NCBI RefSeq assembly: GCF_022921115.1
Contig: NZ_CP095075.1
Coordinates: 2,544,001-2,608,000, forward strand
Source: Halobacillus amylolyticus
GTDB lineage: Bacteria > Bacillota > Bacilli > Bacillales > Halobacillaceae
DNA length: 64,000 bases
Reading direction: 5' to 3'
The notes below the pieces were generated by a model, which was not told where the DNA came from, ran no database searches, and saw nothing but the letters and a program-made list of their open reading frames with translations. The translations under genes and the position numbers were made by a program. This document shows, one piece after another, positions 1 through 13,293 of this stretch (position 1 is its first letter; each line of letters opens with the position of its first letter).

Positions 1-957
<957 letters not shown>

Positions 958-1018
958 TGTATATTTCCTCCTTTAAATAAATAACAGTGTTATTTTGAAA
1001 TTAATTTTATATATGAAG

Positions 1019-1046
1019 CCATAGGAAGAACTCTATCTTCCTATGC
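1019..1046 (-). other. Hairpin in the fusA-tuf spacer
   Basis: An inverted repeat (CATAGGAAGA ... TCTTCCTATG on the minus strand) lies between the fusA stop and tuf. No T-run follows it in the direction of transcription, so it is more likely an mRNA processing or stability element than a terminator. Its function is inferred only from structure and position. Confidence 0.45.
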
Positions 1047-1086
1047 TTACATTACAAGTTATACTTTAACTTAACAAAAAAATCAA

Positions 1087-3165
1087 TTATGCACCAGCAT
1101 TTTTCTTGATGATTTCCTCAGAAATACTCTTCGGAACTTCTTCGTAGTGGTCAAAGTGCATCGTGTACGTTCCACGTCCTTGTGTGTTTGAACGGAGAGA
1201 TGTTGCATAGCCAAACATTTCGGATAGCGGTACGAATGACTTAACAACCTGAGCAGTACCGCGAGTTTCCATACCTTCAACACGTCCACGACGGGAAGTT
1301 ACGTCACCCATGATATCACCCATGTATTCTTCAGGAATAACAATTTCAACTTTCATCATTGGTTCAAGAAGAACTGGTTTACATTTGTTTTTTGCCTCTT
1401 TAAGTGCCATTGAAGCAGCAACTTTAAAGGCCATTTCATTGGAGTCAACATCGTGGTAAGACCCATCATATAAGGTTGCTTTGATGTCAACCATTGGATA
1501 ACCGGCAAGTACACCATTCTCCATAGAATCTTTAATTCCAGCTTCTACAGATGGAATGTATTCACGCGGTACAACACCACCAACGATTTTGTTTACAAAT
1601 TCGTATCCAGCGCCTTCTTCGTTCGGCTCAAATTTAACCCAAACGTGACCAAATTGTCCACGTCCGCCGGACTGACGTACGAATTTACCTTCAACTTCTG
1701 CACTACCACGGAATGTTTCGCGGTAAGCAACTTGCGGAGCACCAATGTTCGCATCCACTTTAAACTCACGACGCAGACGGTCAACGATGATGTCAAGGTG
1801 AAGCTCACCCATACCACCAATGATTGTTTGGCCAGTCTCCACGTTAGTTTCCGTCCGGAACGTTGGATCTTCTTCAGCAAGTTTACCAAGTGCTATAGAC
1901 ATTTTGTCTTGATCAGCCTTGGATTTAGGCTCAATCGCAACATCGATAACCGGTTCAGGGAATTCCATGGACTCAAGAATAACTAGACTCTTTTCGTCAC
2001 ATATTGTATCCCCTGTACCTGTGTCTTTAAGTCCGACAGCACCGGCAATATCTCCTGCATATACTGTTGAAATCTCTTCACGAGAGTTAGCATGCATTTG
2101 TAGGATACGTCCTACACGCTCACGCTTATCCTTTGTAGAGTTCTTAACATATGAACCAGAGTCAAGTGTACCTGAATACACTCGGAAGAAGGTTAGCTTA
2201 CCAACGTAAGGGTCTGTTGCGACTTTAAAGGCCAATGCAGAGAATGGCTCTTTGTCGTCAGCCTTACGAACAACTTGTTCTTCCGTTTGTGGCACGTGAC
2301 CTTCAATTGGAGGTACGTCTAATGGTGATGGAAGATAGTCAATAACTCCATCGATCAAAAGCTGAACACCTTTGTTTTTAAAAGCAGATCCACAGAATAC
2401 TGGATAAAAATCCACAGTAAGAGTTGCTGAACGGATAGCTTCCTTAAGCTCTTCTGTAGTGAATTCCTCTCCTTCTAAGTACTTCATCATCAAGTCTTCA
2501 TCAAGTTCAGCCACAGCTTCAATTAGCTTGCTGTGATACTCTTCAGCTTGTTCTTTGTACTCATCAGGAATCTCGCGCGCTTCTGCACGAGTTCCAAGGT
2601 CATCCATGTAATAGTATGCTTCCATTGTTACTAGGTCGATAATTCCTTCGAAGTCATCTTCAGCACCAATTGGAAGTTGAACTGCTGCAGCATTTGCTCC
2701 AAGGCGGTCTTTCAATGTCCCTAAGGAATAAATGAAATCTGCACCAATTTTGTCCATTTTGTTTACAAATACGATACGTGGAACACCGTATGTTGTTGCC
2801 TGGCGCCATACTGTTTCAGTTTGTGGTTCAACACCAGACTGAGCGTCAAGTACGGCTACAGAGCCATCAAGCACACGCAAGGAACGTTCAACCTCTACTG
2901 TGAAGTCTACGTGTCCTGGAGTATCAATGATATTAATACGGTGGTCTTTCCACTGAGCAGTTGTTGCAGCGGAAGTAATGGTTATTCCACGCTCTTGTTC
3001 CTGCTCCATCCAGTCCATTTGTGAAGCTCCTTCGTGAGTTTCACCAATTTTGTGGATTCGTCCTGTATAGAAAAGAATACGCTCGGTAGCAGTCGTTTTA
3101 CCGGCATCAATGTGTGCCATAATTCCGATATTACGAGTCTTTTCCAAGGAGAACTCTCTAGGCAT
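1087..3165 (-). CDS. fusA: Elongation factor G
   Basis: 692-residue translocase GTPase that moves tRNA and mRNA through the ribosome and, with RRF, recycles ribosomes. The N-terminus has the G1 loop AHIDAGKTT, then DTPGHVDF (G3) and NKMDKIGAD (G4). Domains II to V follow at normal length, ending in the usual Lys/Ala-rich tail. It starts at an ATG about 40 bases after rpsG in the str operon. There is no truncation or unusual insertion. Fusidic-acid resistance cannot be judged by eye. Confidence 0.98.
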   Translation of the reverse strand: MPREFSLEKTRNIGIMAHIDAGKTTATERILFYTGRIHKIGETHEGASQMDWMEQEQERGITITSAATTAQWKDHRINIIDTPGHVDFTVEVERSLRVLDGSVAVLDAQSGVEPQTETVWRQATTYGVPRIVFVNKMDKIGADFIYSLGTLKDRLGANAAAVQLPIGAEDDFEGIIDLVTMEAYYYMDDLGTRAEAREIPDEYKEQAEEYHSKLIEAVAELDEDLMMKYLEGEEFTTEELKEAIRSATLTVDFYPVFCGSAFKNKGVQLLIDGVIDYLPSPLDVPPIEGHVPQTEEQVVRKADDKEPFSALAFKVATDPYVGKLTFFRVYSGTLDSGSYVKNSTKDKRERVGRILQMHANSREEISTVYAGDIAGAVGLKDTGTGDTICDEKSLVILESMEFPEPVIDVAIEPKSKADQDKMSIALGKLAEEDPTFRTETNVETGQTIIGGMGELHLDIIVDRLRREFKVDANIGAPQVAYRETFRGSAEVEGKFVRQSGGRGQFGHVWVKFEPNEEGAGYEFVNKIVGGVVPREYIPSVEAGIKDSMENGVLAGYPMVDIKATLYDGSYHDVDSNEMAFKVAASMALKEAKNKCKPVLLEPMMKVEIVIPEEYMGDIMGDVTSRRGRVEGMETRGTAQVVKSFVPLSEMFGYATSLRSNTQGRGTYTMHFDHYEEVPKSISEEIIKKNAGA

Positions 3166-3207
3166 GATTTTTTCTCCTTCCTGATTGAAAGTTTCTTCCG
3201 CAGATGA

Positions 3208-3678
3208 TTACCAACGGTAGTGAGCGAATGCTTTGTTTGCTTCCGCCATTTTGTGCATATCTTCACGGCGCTTAACTGCAGCACCTGTATTATTAGCTGC
3301 ATCTAGAATTTCGTTAGCTAGGCGCTCTTCCATTGTTTTTTCTCCGCGTAGACGCGCATAGTTCACAATGAAACGCAAACCTAGTGCTTGACGACGTTCA
3401 GGGCGAACCTCAACGGGTACTTGGTAGTTAGAACCACCCACACGGCGAGCACGAACCTCTAGTACTGGCATTACATTTTTCATCGCTTGTTCGAAAGCTT
3501 CCATAGCTTCATTTCCGCTACGTTCTTGAACAAGTTCAAATGATTTATAAAGAATCTTCTGTGCTTTACCGCGCTGACCATTCACCATGATTTGGTTGAT
3601 TAGGCGAGTAACAAGCTTAGAATTATACATCGGATCTGGTAACACATCACGTTTAGCTACTGGACCTTTACGTGGCAT
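3208..3678 (-). CDS. rpsG: 30S ribosomal protein S7
   Basis: 156-residue primary 16S-binding protein of the 30S head, lining the E and P sites. The start [16 protein letters not shown] and the conserved basic N-terminus are typical, and the length matches Bacillus S7. It starts at an ATG with an AGGAGGGG-type ribosome binding site. It lies between rpsL and fusA in the str operon. Nothing unusual is visible. Confidence 0.98.
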   Translation of the reverse strand: MPRKGPVAKRDVLPDPMYNSKLVTRLINQIMVNGQRGKAQKILYKSFELVQERSGNEAMEAFEQAMKNVMPVLEVRARRVGGSNYQVPVEVRPERRQALGLRFIVNYARLRGEKTMEERLANEILDAANNTGAAVKRREDMHKMAEANKAFAHYRW

Positions 3679-3733
3679 ATGTTCCCCTCCTTTCCTTAAT
3701 GGTTAGTTTTAAGACGCATATCGTTCGCATCTA

Positions 3734-4147
3734 TTATTTTTTAGGTTTTTTTGTACCGTACTTAGAACGTCCTTGCATACGACCGTCAACGCTTGCAGTG
3801 TCTAATGCACCACGCACGATGTGATAACGCACACCAGGTAAGTCCTTAACACGTCCGCCACGGATAAGAACAACGCTGTGCTCTTGTAGGTTGTGGCCGA
3901 TACCAGGAATGTAGGCATTGACTTCTAATTGGTTAGTTAGACGAACACGTGCATATTTACGAAGTGCAGAGTTCGGTTTCTTAGGTGTCATCGTGCCTAC
4001 ACGCGTGCAAACACCACGTTTTTGTGGAGAAGACTGATCTGTCATACGCTTTTTATAGCTATTATAGCCTTTGTTCAAAGCTGGAGAGTCAGACTTTTTA
4101 CTTTTACTTACGCGTCCTCTACGTACTAATTGATTTATAGTTGGCAT
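3734..4147 (-). CDS. rpsL: 30S ribosomal protein S12
   Basis: 137-residue decoding-centre protein of the 30S subunit. The ATG at 4147 ([12 protein letters not shown]) is chosen because it gives the family N-terminus and has GGGAGG upstream; the open frame extends 31 codons further but that extension is not S12-like. The [11 protein letters not shown] segment is the unmutated form at the classic streptomycin-resistance Lys positions. It is the first gene of the str operon proper, downstream of rpoC and the L7Ae-like gene. Confidence 0.98.
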   Translation of the reverse strand: MPTINQLVRRGRVSKSKKSDSPALNKGYNSYKKRMTDQSSPQKRGVCTRVGTMTPKKPNSALRKYARVRLTNQLEVNAYIPGIGHNLQEHSVVLIRGGRVKDLPGVRYHIVRGALDTASVDGRMQGRSKYGTKKPKK

Positions 4148-4244
4148 AATTAATATCCTCCCTTCAAGGTTTTTCAAATCCCACACATCCAGGTGGTTCA
4201 TAAAAAGGCAAAAAACAAAGCTTTCGCGATTGAACGCCAAAACT

Positions 4245-4496
4245 TTATTGCTTTATCGCCACTGTAGCAGCTCCAACATCAATACCACACGCATTCCCTA
4301 ACTCCTCCATCGAAGCAACCTTCGTATGAGGAATATTCATTTGTGCAGCTAGTTTGACTACTTTCATTGTCATAAACTGATCAGCATCATCAGCTGTGAT
4401 GACGTGGTTCACTTCGCCATTTTTCATAGCTTTAAGTGTTTGTTTGGTTCCAATGACTATACCAGATTTAGCCTGTGCTACTTTTTCATAAGACAT
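4245..4496 (-). CDS. rplGB: L7Ae-family ribosomal protein (YbxF type)
   Basis: 83-residue L7Ae/L30e-fold protein; the Bacillus homologue YbxF binds kink-turn RNA and associates with ribosomes. The start [20 protein letters not shown] is preferred over upstream codons because GGAGG lies 8 bases before this ATG. The core has the L7Ae features [10 protein letters not shown] and ADDAD. It sits between rpoC and rpsL exactly as in Bacillus subtilis. Length and context fit well; kink-turn binding here is inferred from the family. Confidence 0.93.
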   Translation of the reverse strand: MSYEKVAQAKSGIVIGTKQTLKAMKNGEVNHVITADDADQFMTMKVVKLAAQMNIPHTKVASMEELGNACGIDVGAATVAIKQ

Positions 4497-4639
4497 CTTC
4501 ATATCCTCCAAAGTAACAAGGATAAACGGAAGCACCTTGCTTATATTATCACTACCCAAAATTCATGTCAACTGCATTTTTGATAGTTTTTGAAAGAAGA
4601 TGCTTCCCTTCCATTTATCCTGTGTTAATTGTTATGACT

Positions 4640-7600
4640 TTATGGCTGTGTTACTTCTTCAACTGTTTCAGTTTCTTCTTTAGCTTCAGACTGTGCCTGA
4701 ATCTTGCGGTATCTCGTCATACCCGTACCGGCTGGAACCAGTTTACCAATAATAACGTTCTCCTTCAGTCCGAGTAATTCATCACGCTTACCTTTGATCG
4801 CCGCATCTGTCAGGACACGAGTTGTTTCCTGGAAGGACGCTGCAGATAAGAAGCTGTCTGTTTCAAGTGATGCTTTGGTAATACCAAGAATAACTGGACG
4901 GCCGACAGCCGGCTGGCCACCTTCCATAAGAACTCTCTGGTTCGCTTCCTTGAATTGGTGAATCTCAAGAAGTGATCCAGGCAGTACATCCGTGTCCCCA
5001 GAGTCAAGCACTCTAACTTTACGCAGCATTTGGCGAACCATAACTTCTACGTGCTTATCGGAGATCTCAACCCCTTGCATACGATATACCTTTTGAACTT
5101 CTTTAAGAAGGTATTCTTGTACACCGTCTAATCCTTGAACACTCAACAGCTCTTTCGGATCAATGGAACCCTCAGTCAGTGCTTCACCGGCTTCGACTTC
5201 GTCACCTTCAGTAACTCTTAGTCTAGAGCCATATGGTGCTGTATAGGAACGGGTTTCTACAGATCCTTGAACAACGATTTCTTGTTTTTCTTTCACTTCG
5301 TTGATTTCTTGAACGGTACCCGCAATTTCACTTATAACAGCCTGACCTTTTGGATTACGTGCTTCTACAATCTCTTGGATACGCGGAAGACCTTGCGTAA
5401 TGTCATCCCCTGCTACACCGCCTGTGTGGAAGGTACGCATTGTAAGCTGTGTACCTGGTTCACCGATGGATTGTGCAGCAATGATACCCACTGCTTCTCC
5501 AACTTCGACTTCGTCACCTGTCGCAAGGTTACGTCCGTAGCATTTTTTACATACGCCGTGTTTCGTATTACAAGTAAACGCTGAACGAATCACTACTTTT
5601 TCAACACCTGAGTCAACGATTTGTTTCGCGGCATCTTCGAAGATTACCTCATTACGTTGGGCAAGTACTTCGCCAGTTTCAGGGTGCTTAACTTTTTGGA
5701 AAGCTGTCCGTCCGATTAGACGATCGATCAATGGCTCGATCGTTTCCGTTCCTTCTCTCAGAGAACTTACAGGGAGACCACGGTCAGTTCCGCAATCATC
5801 TTCACGAACGATAACATCTTGAGCCACGTCAACAAGTCGACGAGTCAAGTAACCCGAGTCAGCTGTTTTCAGTGCTGTATCGGCAAGGCCTTTACGTGCA
5901 CCGTGGGTAGAGATGAAGTATTCAAGTACTGTTAATCCTTCACGGAAGCTTGATTTAATCGGCAGTTCAATGATTCGGCCAGCCGGGTTGGCCATCAAGC
6001 CACGCATACCGGCAAGCTGAGTGAAGTTTGATGCGTTACCACGAGCTCCGGAGTCACTCATCATAAAGATTGGGTTACGCGGATTCAATGACTGCATCAG
6101 GCGGTCTTGAATATCATCTTTACACGCTGACCATATTTCAATGACGCGATCATAGCGCTCTTCTTCTGTAATGAGACCACGACGGAACTGTTTGAGTACT
6201 TTATCTACTTTAGCTTGTGCTTCCTCCAGAATTTCTTGTTTCTCGGGAAGTACAACGACGTCAGATACACCGACGGTAATACCAGCTTTTGTAGAGTAAG
6301 CAAAACCAAGATCCTTCATGCGGTCAAGCATTTTAGATGTTTCACTGATAGAGAAGCGTTTAAATACCTCTGCGATAATATCTCCGAGAATCCCTTTCTT
6401 GAATGGAAGAACTTCCTCGCGACTAGCGATCTCTTTCTTAATGTCCGTTCCTTTTTCAACAAAGAAGCGATCCGATGTTTTTACCTCCAGATTCTCCTGA
6501 GTAGGTTCATTCATATAAGGGAATGAGGTCGGAAGCATTTCGTTAAAGATCAACTTCCCAACTGTAGTGAGCAATAATTGTTGTTGCTGCTTTTCAGTAA
6601 ACGTTTCATTTTTTAATGAGCTGGCTTGAACAGCTACACGTGTATGCAAATGTGTGTACCCATTTTGATAGGACATGATGGCTTCGTTCAGATCTTTAAA
6701 GACCATCCCTTCACCAACAGCATTAGCACGTTCAAGAGTAAGGTAATAGTTCCCTAGCACCATATCCTGTGAAGGTGTAACAACTGGCTTCCCATCTTTA
6801 GGGTTAAGGATGTTTTGAGCAGCTAGCATTAAAATGCGAGCCTCTGCTTGTGCTTCAGAAGACAATGGTACGTGAACAGCCATTTGGTCACCATCAAAGT
6901 CAGCATTATAAGCTGTACATACAAGCGGGTGAAGGCGGATTGCACGACCTTCTACAAGTGTTGGTTCGAATGCCTGAATTCCGAGACGGTGCAATGTTGG
7001 TGCACGGTTCAGTAAGACAGGGTGTTCTTTTATAACGTCTTCAAGAACGTCCCATACTTCAGGGTGTATACGTTCAATCTTACGTTTAGCTGATTTAATA
7101 TTGTGGGCTAGACCGCGTGAAACAAGCTCTTTCATAACAAACGGTTTAAACAGCTCAAGAGCCATTTCTTTCGGCAGGCCACATTGGTACATTTTCAGGC
7201 TTGGTCCTACAACGATTACAGAACGTCCTGAATAGTCAACACGTTTACCCAGTAAGTTTTGGCGGAAACGACCTTGCTTCCCTTTAAGCATGTGAGAAAG
7301 GGATTTAAGCGGGCGATTCCCTGGACCAGTAACCGGACGACCACGGCGACCGTTATCGATGAGAGCATCGACGGCTTCTTGCAGCATACGCTTCTCGTTC
7401 TGTACGATAATCGTTGGTGCTCCAAGATCTAACAGACGCTTCAGGCGGTTGTTACGGTTGATTACCCGACGATAAAGGTCGTTAAGGTCGGACGTAGCAA
7501 AACGACCACCATCAAGCTGGACCATCGGACGTAACTCAGGTGGTATAACCGGAAGCACGTCTAAGATCATCCACGATGGGTCATTTCCTGAGTTACGGAA

Positions 7601-8245
7601 GGACTCTAGCACTTCAAGACGCTTAATCGCCCGGGTACGACGCTGCCCTTGAGCTGTTTTAAGCTCTTCTTTCAGTGTATCTACTTCACCATTAAGATCA
7701 ATATCAAATAGAAGCTTACGAATCGCTTCTGCCCCCATGGCGGCTTGGAATCCTTGCCCAAACTTTTCACGGTACGAACGATATTCTTTCTCAGAAAGCA
7801 GCTGTTTCTTGTCTAACGCTGTTTCACCTGGATCCGTTACAATATATGCTGCAAAATAGATGACTTCTTCCAGTGCACGTGGTGACATGTCAAGAACAAG
7901 TCCCATACGGCTTGGAATACCTTTGAAATACCAAATGTGTGAAACAGGGGCAGCTAACTCTAAGTGTCCCATACGCTCACGACGCACTTTCGCTTTAGTT
8001 ACTTCAACACCGCAGCGGTCGCAAACAACGCCCTTGTAACGTACGCGCTTGTATTTTCCACAGTGGCATTCCCAGTCTTTCTGCGGCCCGAAAATTCGTT
8101 CACAGAATAAGCCGTCCTTCTCAGGCTTCAACGTACGATAGTTAATTGTTTCTGGTTTCTTAACCTCACCATAGGACCAAGAGCGGATCTTGTCCGGCGA
8201 AGCCAAACCAATTTTCATATACTCAAAGTTATTTACATCTAGCAA
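4640..8245 (-). CDS. rpoC: RNA polymerase subunit beta-prime
   Basis: 1201-residue catalytic subunit. It starts at TTG (8243-8245), nine bases after GGGAGG, giving [19 protein letters not shown] as in Bacillus. Visible landmarks are the N-terminal zinc ribbon (CHCGKYKR ... CDRCGVEV), the active-site Mg-binding loop NADFDGDQ, the trigger-loop region with [16 protein letters not shown], and the second Cys cluster (CGTDRG ... [14 protein letters not shown]). It ends in a short acidic tail rich in Glu. It is separated from rpoB by 58 bases and co-transcribed with it. Confidence 0.98.
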   Translation of the reverse strand: MLDVNNFEYMKIGLASPDKIRSWSYGEVKKPETINYRTLKPEKDGLFCERIFGPQKDWECHCGKYKRVRYKGVVCDRCGVEVTKAKVRRERMGHLELAAPVSHIWYFKGIPSRMGLVLDMSPRALEEVIYFAAYIVTDPGETALDKKQLLSEKEYRSYREKFGQGFQAAMGAEAIRKLLFDIDLNGEVDTLKEELKTAQGQRRTRAIKRLEVLESFRNSGNDPSWMILDVLPVIPPELRPMVQLDGGRFATSDLNDLYRRVINRNNRLKRLLDLGAPTIIVQNEKRMLQEAVDALIDNGRRGRPVTGPGNRPLKSLSHMLKGKQGRFRQNLLGKRVDYSGRSVIVVGPSLKMYQCGLPKEMALELFKPFVMKELVSRGLAHNIKSAKRKIERIHPEVWDVLEDVIKEHPVLLNRAPTLHRLGIQAFEPTLVEGRAIRLHPLVCTAYNADFDGDQMAVHVPLSSEAQAEARILMLAAQNILNPKDGKPVVTPSQDMVLGNYYLTLERANAVGEGMVFKDLNEAIMSYQNGYTHLHTRVAVQASSLKNETFTEKQQQQLLLTTVGKLIFNEMLPTSFPYMNEPTQENLEVKTSDRFFVEKGTDIKKEIASREEVLPFKKGILGDIIAEVFKRFSISETSKMLDRMKDLGFAYSTKAGITVGVSDVVVLPEKQEILEEAQAKVDKVLKQFRRGLITEEERYDRVIEIWSACKDDIQDRLMQSLNPRNPIFMMSDSGARGNASNFTQLAGMRGLMANPAGRIIELPIKSSFREGLTVLEYFISTHGARKGLADTALKTADSGYLTRRLVDVAQDVIVREDDCGTDRGLPVSSLREGTETIEPLIDRLIGRTAFQKVKHPETGEVLAQRNEVIFEDAAKQIVDSGVEKVVIRSAFTCNTKHGVCKKCYGRNLATGDEVEVGEAVGIIAAQSIGEPGTQLTMRTFHTGGVAGDDITQGLPRIQEIVEARNPKGQAVISEIAGTVQEINEVKEKQEIVVQGSVETRSYTAPYGSRLRVTEGDEVEAGEALTEGSIDPKELLSVQGLDGVQEYLLKEVQKVYRMQGVEISDKHVEVMVRQMLRKVRVLDSGDTDVLPGSLLEIHQFKEANQRVLMEGGQPAVGRPVILGITKASLETDSFLSAASFQETTRVLTDAAIKGKRDELLGLKENVIIGKLVPAGTGMTRYRKIQAQSEAKEETETVEEVTQP

Positions 8246-8303
8246 GGGGCCTACCTCCCTTTCAGTATCCAGGTTCTACCCTAAGCTCAGAACACAATCT
8301 CGC

Positions 8304-11300
8304 CTATTGTTCTTCCATGTTCAAGTTCTCGGATTCTTTCGTTTGCTCTTCTTCAATATCTCGCATTTCGATTTCTGTCTCATCACCAGATAGAATTTTT
8401 ACATCCATACCCAGACTTTGAAGCTCCTTAATAAGAACTTTAAAGGATTCTGGAACACCCGGCTCAGGAACGTTATCACCTTTAACGATAGCTTCATAAG
8501 TCTTCACACGACCAACTACATCATCAGACTTGACCGTAAGAATTTCTTGAAGTGTATAAGCAGCACCGTATGCTTCTAATGCCCATACCTCCATCTCACC
8601 GAAGCGCTGACCGCCGAATTGCGCTTTACCACCAAGCGGCTGCTGCGTTACTAGAGAGTATGGTCCAGTAGAACGAGCGTGTAATTTATCATCAACCATG
8701 TGTGCCAGCTTGATCATGTACATGACACCAACAGATACACGGTTATCGAATGGTTCACCTGTACGTCCATCATAAAGGATGGTTTTCGCATCACGCGACA
8801 TTCCTGCTTCTTCTAGTGTTTCCCACACATCTTCCTCACGAGCACCATCAAATACTGGTGTAGCTACACGAGTTCCGAGCTGGCGAGCAGCCATTCCCAG
8901 GTGCAATTCAAGTACTTGGCCGATGTTCATACGAGATGGAACCCCTAGAGGGTTAAGCATGACATCAACAGGTGTTCCGTCTGGTAAATATGGCATATCT
9001 TCTTCAGGGAGAATCTTAGAGATAACCCCTTTGTTACCGTGACGTCCAGCCATTTTATCCCCTTCAGAAATTTTACGCTTCTGAACGATGTAAGCACGAA
9101 TCAATTGGTTTACACCTGGAGGTAGCTCATCACCGTCTTCACGGTTGAATATCTTCACATCAAGCACAATTCCGCCTGCACCGTGTGGTACACGAAGGGA
9201 AGTATCACGAACCTCCCGTGCTTTTTCACCGAATATTGCATGTAGGAGACGTTCTTCAGCAGACAGTTCCGTAACCCCTTTAGGTGTTACTTTTCCAACT
9301 AGAAGGTCCCCATCACTCACTTCAGCTCCAACACGGATAATGCCGCGTTCATCCAAGTCGCGAAGGGCATCTTCGCCGACGTTAGGGATGTCACGTGTGA
9401 TTTCTTCTGGTCCAAGCTTCGTATCACGAGCTTCGGATTCATATTCTTCTATATGAATGGATGTATATACATCATCTTTCACAAGACGTTCGCTCATGAT
9501 GATAGCATCCTCATAGTTATAACCATCCCATGTCATAAAGGCGACTAGCGGGTTTTGACCTAGTGCAAGCTCACCCATATCCATCGATGGACCGTCAGCA
9601 AGAATTTCACCTTTTGTTACACGGTCTCCTTTAGAAACGATTGGACGCTGGTTGTAGCAGCTTCCTTGGTTTGAACGAATAAACTTCTGTAAGCGATAAC
9701 GGTCTAGGTCACCCTCTACCTCTTTACCATCGACTTCAGAAATACGGCGTACCAGAACTTCTTTCGCCTCAACGCGTTCAACAATACCTTCATGATGACA
9801 AATGACAGCAGCTCCGGAATCTTTTCCGGATACATATTCCATTCCAGTACCGACGATTGGTGCATCGGGCTTAAGCAATGGTACTGCTTGACGCTGCATG
9901 TTTGCCCCCATTAGGGAACGGTTAGAGTCATCGTTTTCCAAGAAAGGAATACACGCAGTTGCCGCGGAAACAACTTGCTTCGGTGATACATCCATGTAAT
10001 CAAGACGATCACGGCTAACAACTGTGTTTTCCCCGCGGAAACGAGAAATAACTTCTTCATCTTGGAAAGAACCGTCGTCATCAAGTTTCGCGTTAGCTTG
10101 TGCGACAACATAGTTGTCCTCTTCATCTGCGGTCAAATAGTCAATCTGCGCTGTAACCTTATTGGTCTCTGGATCAACACGCCGATAGGGGGTTTCAATG
10201 AAACCAAATTCATTAACTTTTGCATAGGAAGACAAAGAGTTAATTAACCCAATATTCGGTCCTTCCGGAGTCTCGATCGGACACATACGGCCGTAGTGGG
10301 AGTAGTGTACGTCACGAACTTCAAAACCGGCGCGTTCACGCGTTAAACCGCCGGGTCCTAGTGCTGACAAACGACGTTTGTGTGTCAGTTCAGCAAGCGG
10401 GTTCGTTTGGTCCATAAACTGTGAAAGTTGCGAGCTTCCAAAGAACTCTTTTATCGATGCAATTACCGGCCTGATATTAATCAATTGCTGCGGTGTAATA
10501 GAAGATGTGTCCTGAATGGACATCCGTTCACGAACCACACGTTCCATACGGGATAACCCAATTCGGAATTGATTCTGAAGCAATTCCCCTACTGAACGTA
10601 GACGACGGTTACCTAAATGGTCAATGTCGTCCGTTCCCCCAACAGTGTGGAGTAAGTTGAAGAAATAGCTGATGGAAGAGATTATATCTGCTGGCGTAAT
10701 GTTCTTCACACCACGATCGATATTCGCGTTTCCAATCACGTTAATAGAGCGTTCACCTTCTGGATCAGTTGGATCTACAATCTTGACAGACTGAACACGG
10801 ATTGGCTCTTCAAGCACACCATCAGATGGGTCTAACAGACGCTCACTTGTCGTTTCCTCTTCGTTATCGAAATGAGGTATTAATTTATCTAACAAACGGC
10901 GGTCTATTTTAGCACCTTTTTCTGCTAGTACCTCGCCTGTCTCTTCATCTACTAGCGTTTCTGCTAATGTTTGATTAAACAAACGGTCTTTAATGTGAAG
11001 CTTTTTATTCATTTTATAACGACCTACGCGTGCGAGGTCGTAGCGTTTCGGATCAAAGAAGCGTGAAACGAGCAAGCTCTTCGCATTCTCTACTGTAGGC
11101 GGTTCGCCAGGGCGTAGACGCTCATAAATTTCGAGTAATGCTTTCTCACTATTCTCTGTGTTGTCCTTTTCTAACGTGTTTTTCAAGTATTCATTATCAC
11201 CAATCAGATCGGTGATTTCTTGATCTGTTCCAAAGCCTAGAGCACGTAATAACACGGTAATTGGAAGTTTACGAGTTCGGTCGATGCGGACGTGAACAAC

Positions 11301-11834
11301 ATCTTTGGCATCCGTTTCAAACTCAAGCCATGCTCCGCGGTTTGGAATTACCGTAGCGGATACGCCTCTCTTACCATTTTTATCAATCTTTTTATTGAAA
11401 TATACACTTGGAGAGCGAACAAGCTGTGAAACGATAACACGCTCAGCACCATTAATAATAAAGGTACCCGTGTCTGTCATTAGCGGGAAGTCTCCCATAA
11501 ATACTTCTTGTTCCTTCACTTCGCCTGTTTCATTGTTTAGAAGACGAACTTTCACACGAAGCGGTGCATTGTATGTTACGTCTCGATCTTTTGACTCATC
11601 TACTGGATACTTTGGCTCGCCAAGACTATAGTCTACAAACTCAAGTGATAGGTTACCGGTGAAATCTTCAATTGGTGAAATGTCTTTAAACATTTCCTTC
11701 AAACCTTCTTGTAAAAACCAATCATAAGATGCGGTTTGAATCTCAATTAAATTTGGTAACTCTAATACTTCACTGATGCGTGCATAACTTCTGCGTTGGC
11801 GGTGTCGTCCGTATTGAACTAGTTGACCTGTCAA
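8304..11834 (-). CDS. rpoB: RNA polymerase subunit beta
   Basis: 1176-residue subunit. TTG at 11832-11834 is taken as the start because it gives [19 protein letters not shown], the Bacillus N-terminus, with GAGGGGTG just upstream; a GTG three codons earlier is the alternative. The rifampicin-binding cluster ([12 protein letters not shown] ... [13 protein letters not shown]) has sensitive-type residues throughout. It ends in a Glu-rich tail, a feature of many Bacillaceae. A leader with an attenuator-like hairpin precedes it. Confidence 0.98.
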   Translation of the reverse strand: MTGQLVQYGRHRQRRSYARISEVLELPNLIEIQTASYDWFLQEGLKEMFKDISPIEDFTGNLSLEFVDYSLGEPKYPVDESKDRDVTYNAPLRVKVRLLNNETGEVKEQEVFMGDFPLMTDTGTFIINGAERVIVSQLVRSPSVYFNKKIDKNGKRGVSATVIPNRGAWLEFETDAKDVVHVRIDRTRKLPITVLLRALGFGTDQEITDLIGDNEYLKNTLEKDNTENSEKALLEIYERLRPGEPPTVENAKSLLVSRFFDPKRYDLARVGRYKMNKKLHIKDRLFNQTLAETLVDEETGEVLAEKGAKIDRRLLDKLIPHFDNEEETTSERLLDPSDGVLEEPIRVQSVKIVDPTDPEGERSINVIGNANIDRGVKNITPADIISSISYFFNLLHTVGGTDDIDHLGNRRLRSVGELLQNQFRIGLSRMERVVRERMSIQDTSSITPQQLINIRPVIASIKEFFGSSQLSQFMDQTNPLAELTHKRRLSALGPGGLTRERAGFEVRDVHYSHYGRMCPIETPEGPNIGLINSLSSYAKVNEFGFIETPYRRVDPETNKVTAQIDYLTADEEDNYVVAQANAKLDDDGSFQDEEVISRFRGENTVVSRDRLDYMDVSPKQVVSAATACIPFLENDDSNRSLMGANMQRQAVPLLKPDAPIVGTGMEYVSGKDSGAAVICHHEGIVERVEAKEVLVRRISEVDGKEVEGDLDRYRLQKFIRSNQGSCYNQRPIVSKGDRVTKGEILADGPSMDMGELALGQNPLVAFMTWDGYNYEDAIIMSERLVKDDVYTSIHIEEYESEARDTKLGPEEITRDIPNVGEDALRDLDERGIIRVGAEVSDGDLLVGKVTPKGVTELSAEERLLHAIFGEKAREVRDTSLRVPHGAGGIVLDVKIFNREDGDELPPGVNQLIRAYIVQKRKISEGDKMAGRHGNKGVISKILPEEDMPYLPDGTPVDVMLNPLGVPSRMNIGQVLELHLGMAARQLGTRVATPVFDGAREEDVWETLEEAGMSRDAKTILYDGRTGEPFDNRVSVGVMYMIKLAHMVDDKLHARSTGPYSLVTQQPLGGKAQFGGQRFGEMEVWALEAYGAAYTLQEILTVKSDDVVGRVKTYEAIVKGDNVPEPGVPESFKVLIKELQSLGMDVKILSGDETEIEMRDIEEEQTKESENLNMEEQ

Positions 11835-12115
11835 CTGATTCACCCCTCAAATCAAGCAATTTTATAACGAAAAAAGGGTTCGGCAAAGACATGCCGAACA
11901 GGCTTGCGGTTGATCTTGCCACAAGCACTATTGTAAACATCCTTGTAAGCGGATGGTGTTTCTTCATTTCTCTCTAACGTTAGACAAAAAAGAAAAAGGG
12001 TTTTCAACCAAAAACCTCATTTCATTTTGCATGTTCGATTTACCATTCTATCCTTCTATCAAAAAATTATTCAATTTAATGAAAAAAGACTTGACAACAC
12101 AAAGGTCATATTGGC
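11835..12115 (-). promoter_or_regulatory. rpoB leader with attenuator-like terminator
   Basis: About 300 bases separate the methyltransferase gene from rpoB. On the minus strand a strong hairpin (GTTCGGCA ... TGCCGAAC, 11878-11899) is followed directly by CCCTTTTTT, a complete intrinsic-terminator shape only about 35 bases before the rpoB start. Just upstream is a second stem (CTTGTGG ... CCGCAAG). A TTGTCA/TAATTT promoter-like pair lies further upstream, near 12070-12100. This arrangement suggests transcription attenuation before rpoBC; the ligand or factor is unknown. Confidence 0.55.
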
Positions 12116-12148
12116 ATTTTTCAATACTAGCACAAATCAATAGAGCAG

Positions 12149-12751
12149 TCAAACCTTTTTTGCCTTCAATATATAGTAGCCCTTTCGCTTTACGACGACT
12201 TCTACACGACCAAACAATTCACCCAACTTTTCTTTGGCTGACGGGGCGCCTTGTTTCTTTTGGATTACCACCCACAGCTCACCCTCATCTACAAGGGCTT
12301 CATGTGCACCTTCAAACATGGCGTGTACCGTTCTCTTCCCCGCACGGATCGGCGGATTTGTCAAAATTGCGGCAAATCGATTTTCTTTAATGCTAGAGAA
12401 ACGATCACTCTCTTTAACAGACACATTTGCTAATTGGTTTTGTCTGGCGTTCTTTCTCGATAGCTCTAAAGCTCGCTCGTTCACGTCCACCAGCCATATG
12501 TGACGTTCACTGAAATCTTTGGCTAACGATAAACCGATTGGTCCGTATCCGCAACCAAGATCAAGCAGATCACCATCAACAACTGGCATTTCAAATGCCT
12601 CGATGAGAAGCCGTGAGCCGAGATCTACTTCTCCTTTAGAGAAAACAGCATGGTCGGTTGTAAAAGTTAGAGACGTTCCTCTTAACAAAAACGACCATGT
12701 ACGTTCATCACTTTTAGCATTTGTATACTTTGAATAGTAATGCTCTGACAT
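12149..12751 (-). CDS. Class I methyltransferase, RsmC/YbxB type
   Basis: 200-residue SAM-dependent methyltransferase related to the 16S rRNA G1207 enzyme RsmC; the B. subtilis gene at this position is ybxB. Motif I is LLDLGCGYGPIGL, the acidic motif II is WLVDVNERAL, and the N6/N2-type catalytic motif is TNPPIRAG. The ATG at 12751 (MSEHYYSKY) follows AAGGTG at good spacing. It lies between rplL and rpoB, its conserved place. The RNA target is inferred from the family and was not demonstrated here. Confidence 0.88.
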   Translation of the reverse strand: MSEHYYSKYTNAKSDERTWSFLLRGTSLTFTTDHAVFSKGEVDLGSRLLIEAFEMPVVDGDLLDLGCGYGPIGLSLAKDFSERHIWLVDVNERALELSRKNARQNQLANVSVKESDRFSSIKENRFAAILTNPPIRAGKRTVHAMFEGAHEALVDEGELWVVIQKKQGAPSAKEKLGELFGRVEVVVKRKGYYILKAKKV

Positions 12752-12825
12752 ACGGAACACCTTCTTTTGATGGTAGATAGAGTTTTCGAAGACTCTGCTT
12801 CACTTTTAAGAAAAAGAAGATAAAG

Positions 12826-12852
12826 AAAGCTCGCCGATAGTCAGCGAGCTTT
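12826..12852 (-). terminator. Intrinsic terminator after rplL
   Basis: Stem AAAGCTCGC / GCGAGCTTT with a short loop, followed on the minus strand by a T-rich stretch, 18 bases after the rplL stop. It probably reduces read-through from the abundant rplJL message into the methyltransferase and rpoBC. Confidence 0.8.
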
Positions 12853-12869
12853 ACTTAAAACAGGTACGA

Positions 12870-13235
12870 TTACTTAAGTTCTACAGAAGCGCCAGCCTCT
12901 TCAAGCTTAGACTTCATTTCTTCAGCTTCTTCTTTAGCTATGCCTTCTTTAATAGCACCAGGTGCATTGTCAACTAGATCTTTTGCATCTTTAAGGCCAA
13001 GACCAGTGATTTCGCGAACCGCTTTAACAACTTTAATTTTAGAGCTGCCAGCAGATTCTAGTACTACATCGAACTCAGTTTGTTCTTCTTCAGCTTCGCC
13101 ACCTGCAGCAGCACCGCCAGCTGCAACTGGAGCTGCAGCAGATACACCAAACTCTTCTTCAATTGCTTTAACTAGGTCGTTAAGCTCAAGAACGGACATC
13201 TCTTTGATCGCTTCGATAATTTGTTCATTAGACAT
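12870..13235 (-). CDS. rplL: 50S ribosomal protein L7/L12
   Basis: 121-residue stalk protein, present in several copies per ribosome, that recruits translational GTPases. It has the N-terminal dimerisation helices ([22 protein letters not shown]), a flexible Ala/Gly/Glu hinge around residues 35-50, and the globular C-terminal domain with [21 protein letters not shown] helices. It starts at ATG 13235 with AAGGAGG upstream. It is transcribed with rplJ and ends at a terminator. Confidence 0.98.
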   Translation of the reverse strand: MSNEQIIEAIKEMSVLELNDLVKAIEEEFGVSAAAPVAAGGAAAGGEAEEEQTEFDVVLESAGSSKIKVVKAVREITGLGLKDAKDLVDNAPGAIKEGIAKEEAEEMKSKLEEAGASVELK

Positions 13236-13293
13236 GAGAAATTTCCTCCTTAGATTTTATATAATCATTTATTCTGCTAAAACGAGCGCTGGA

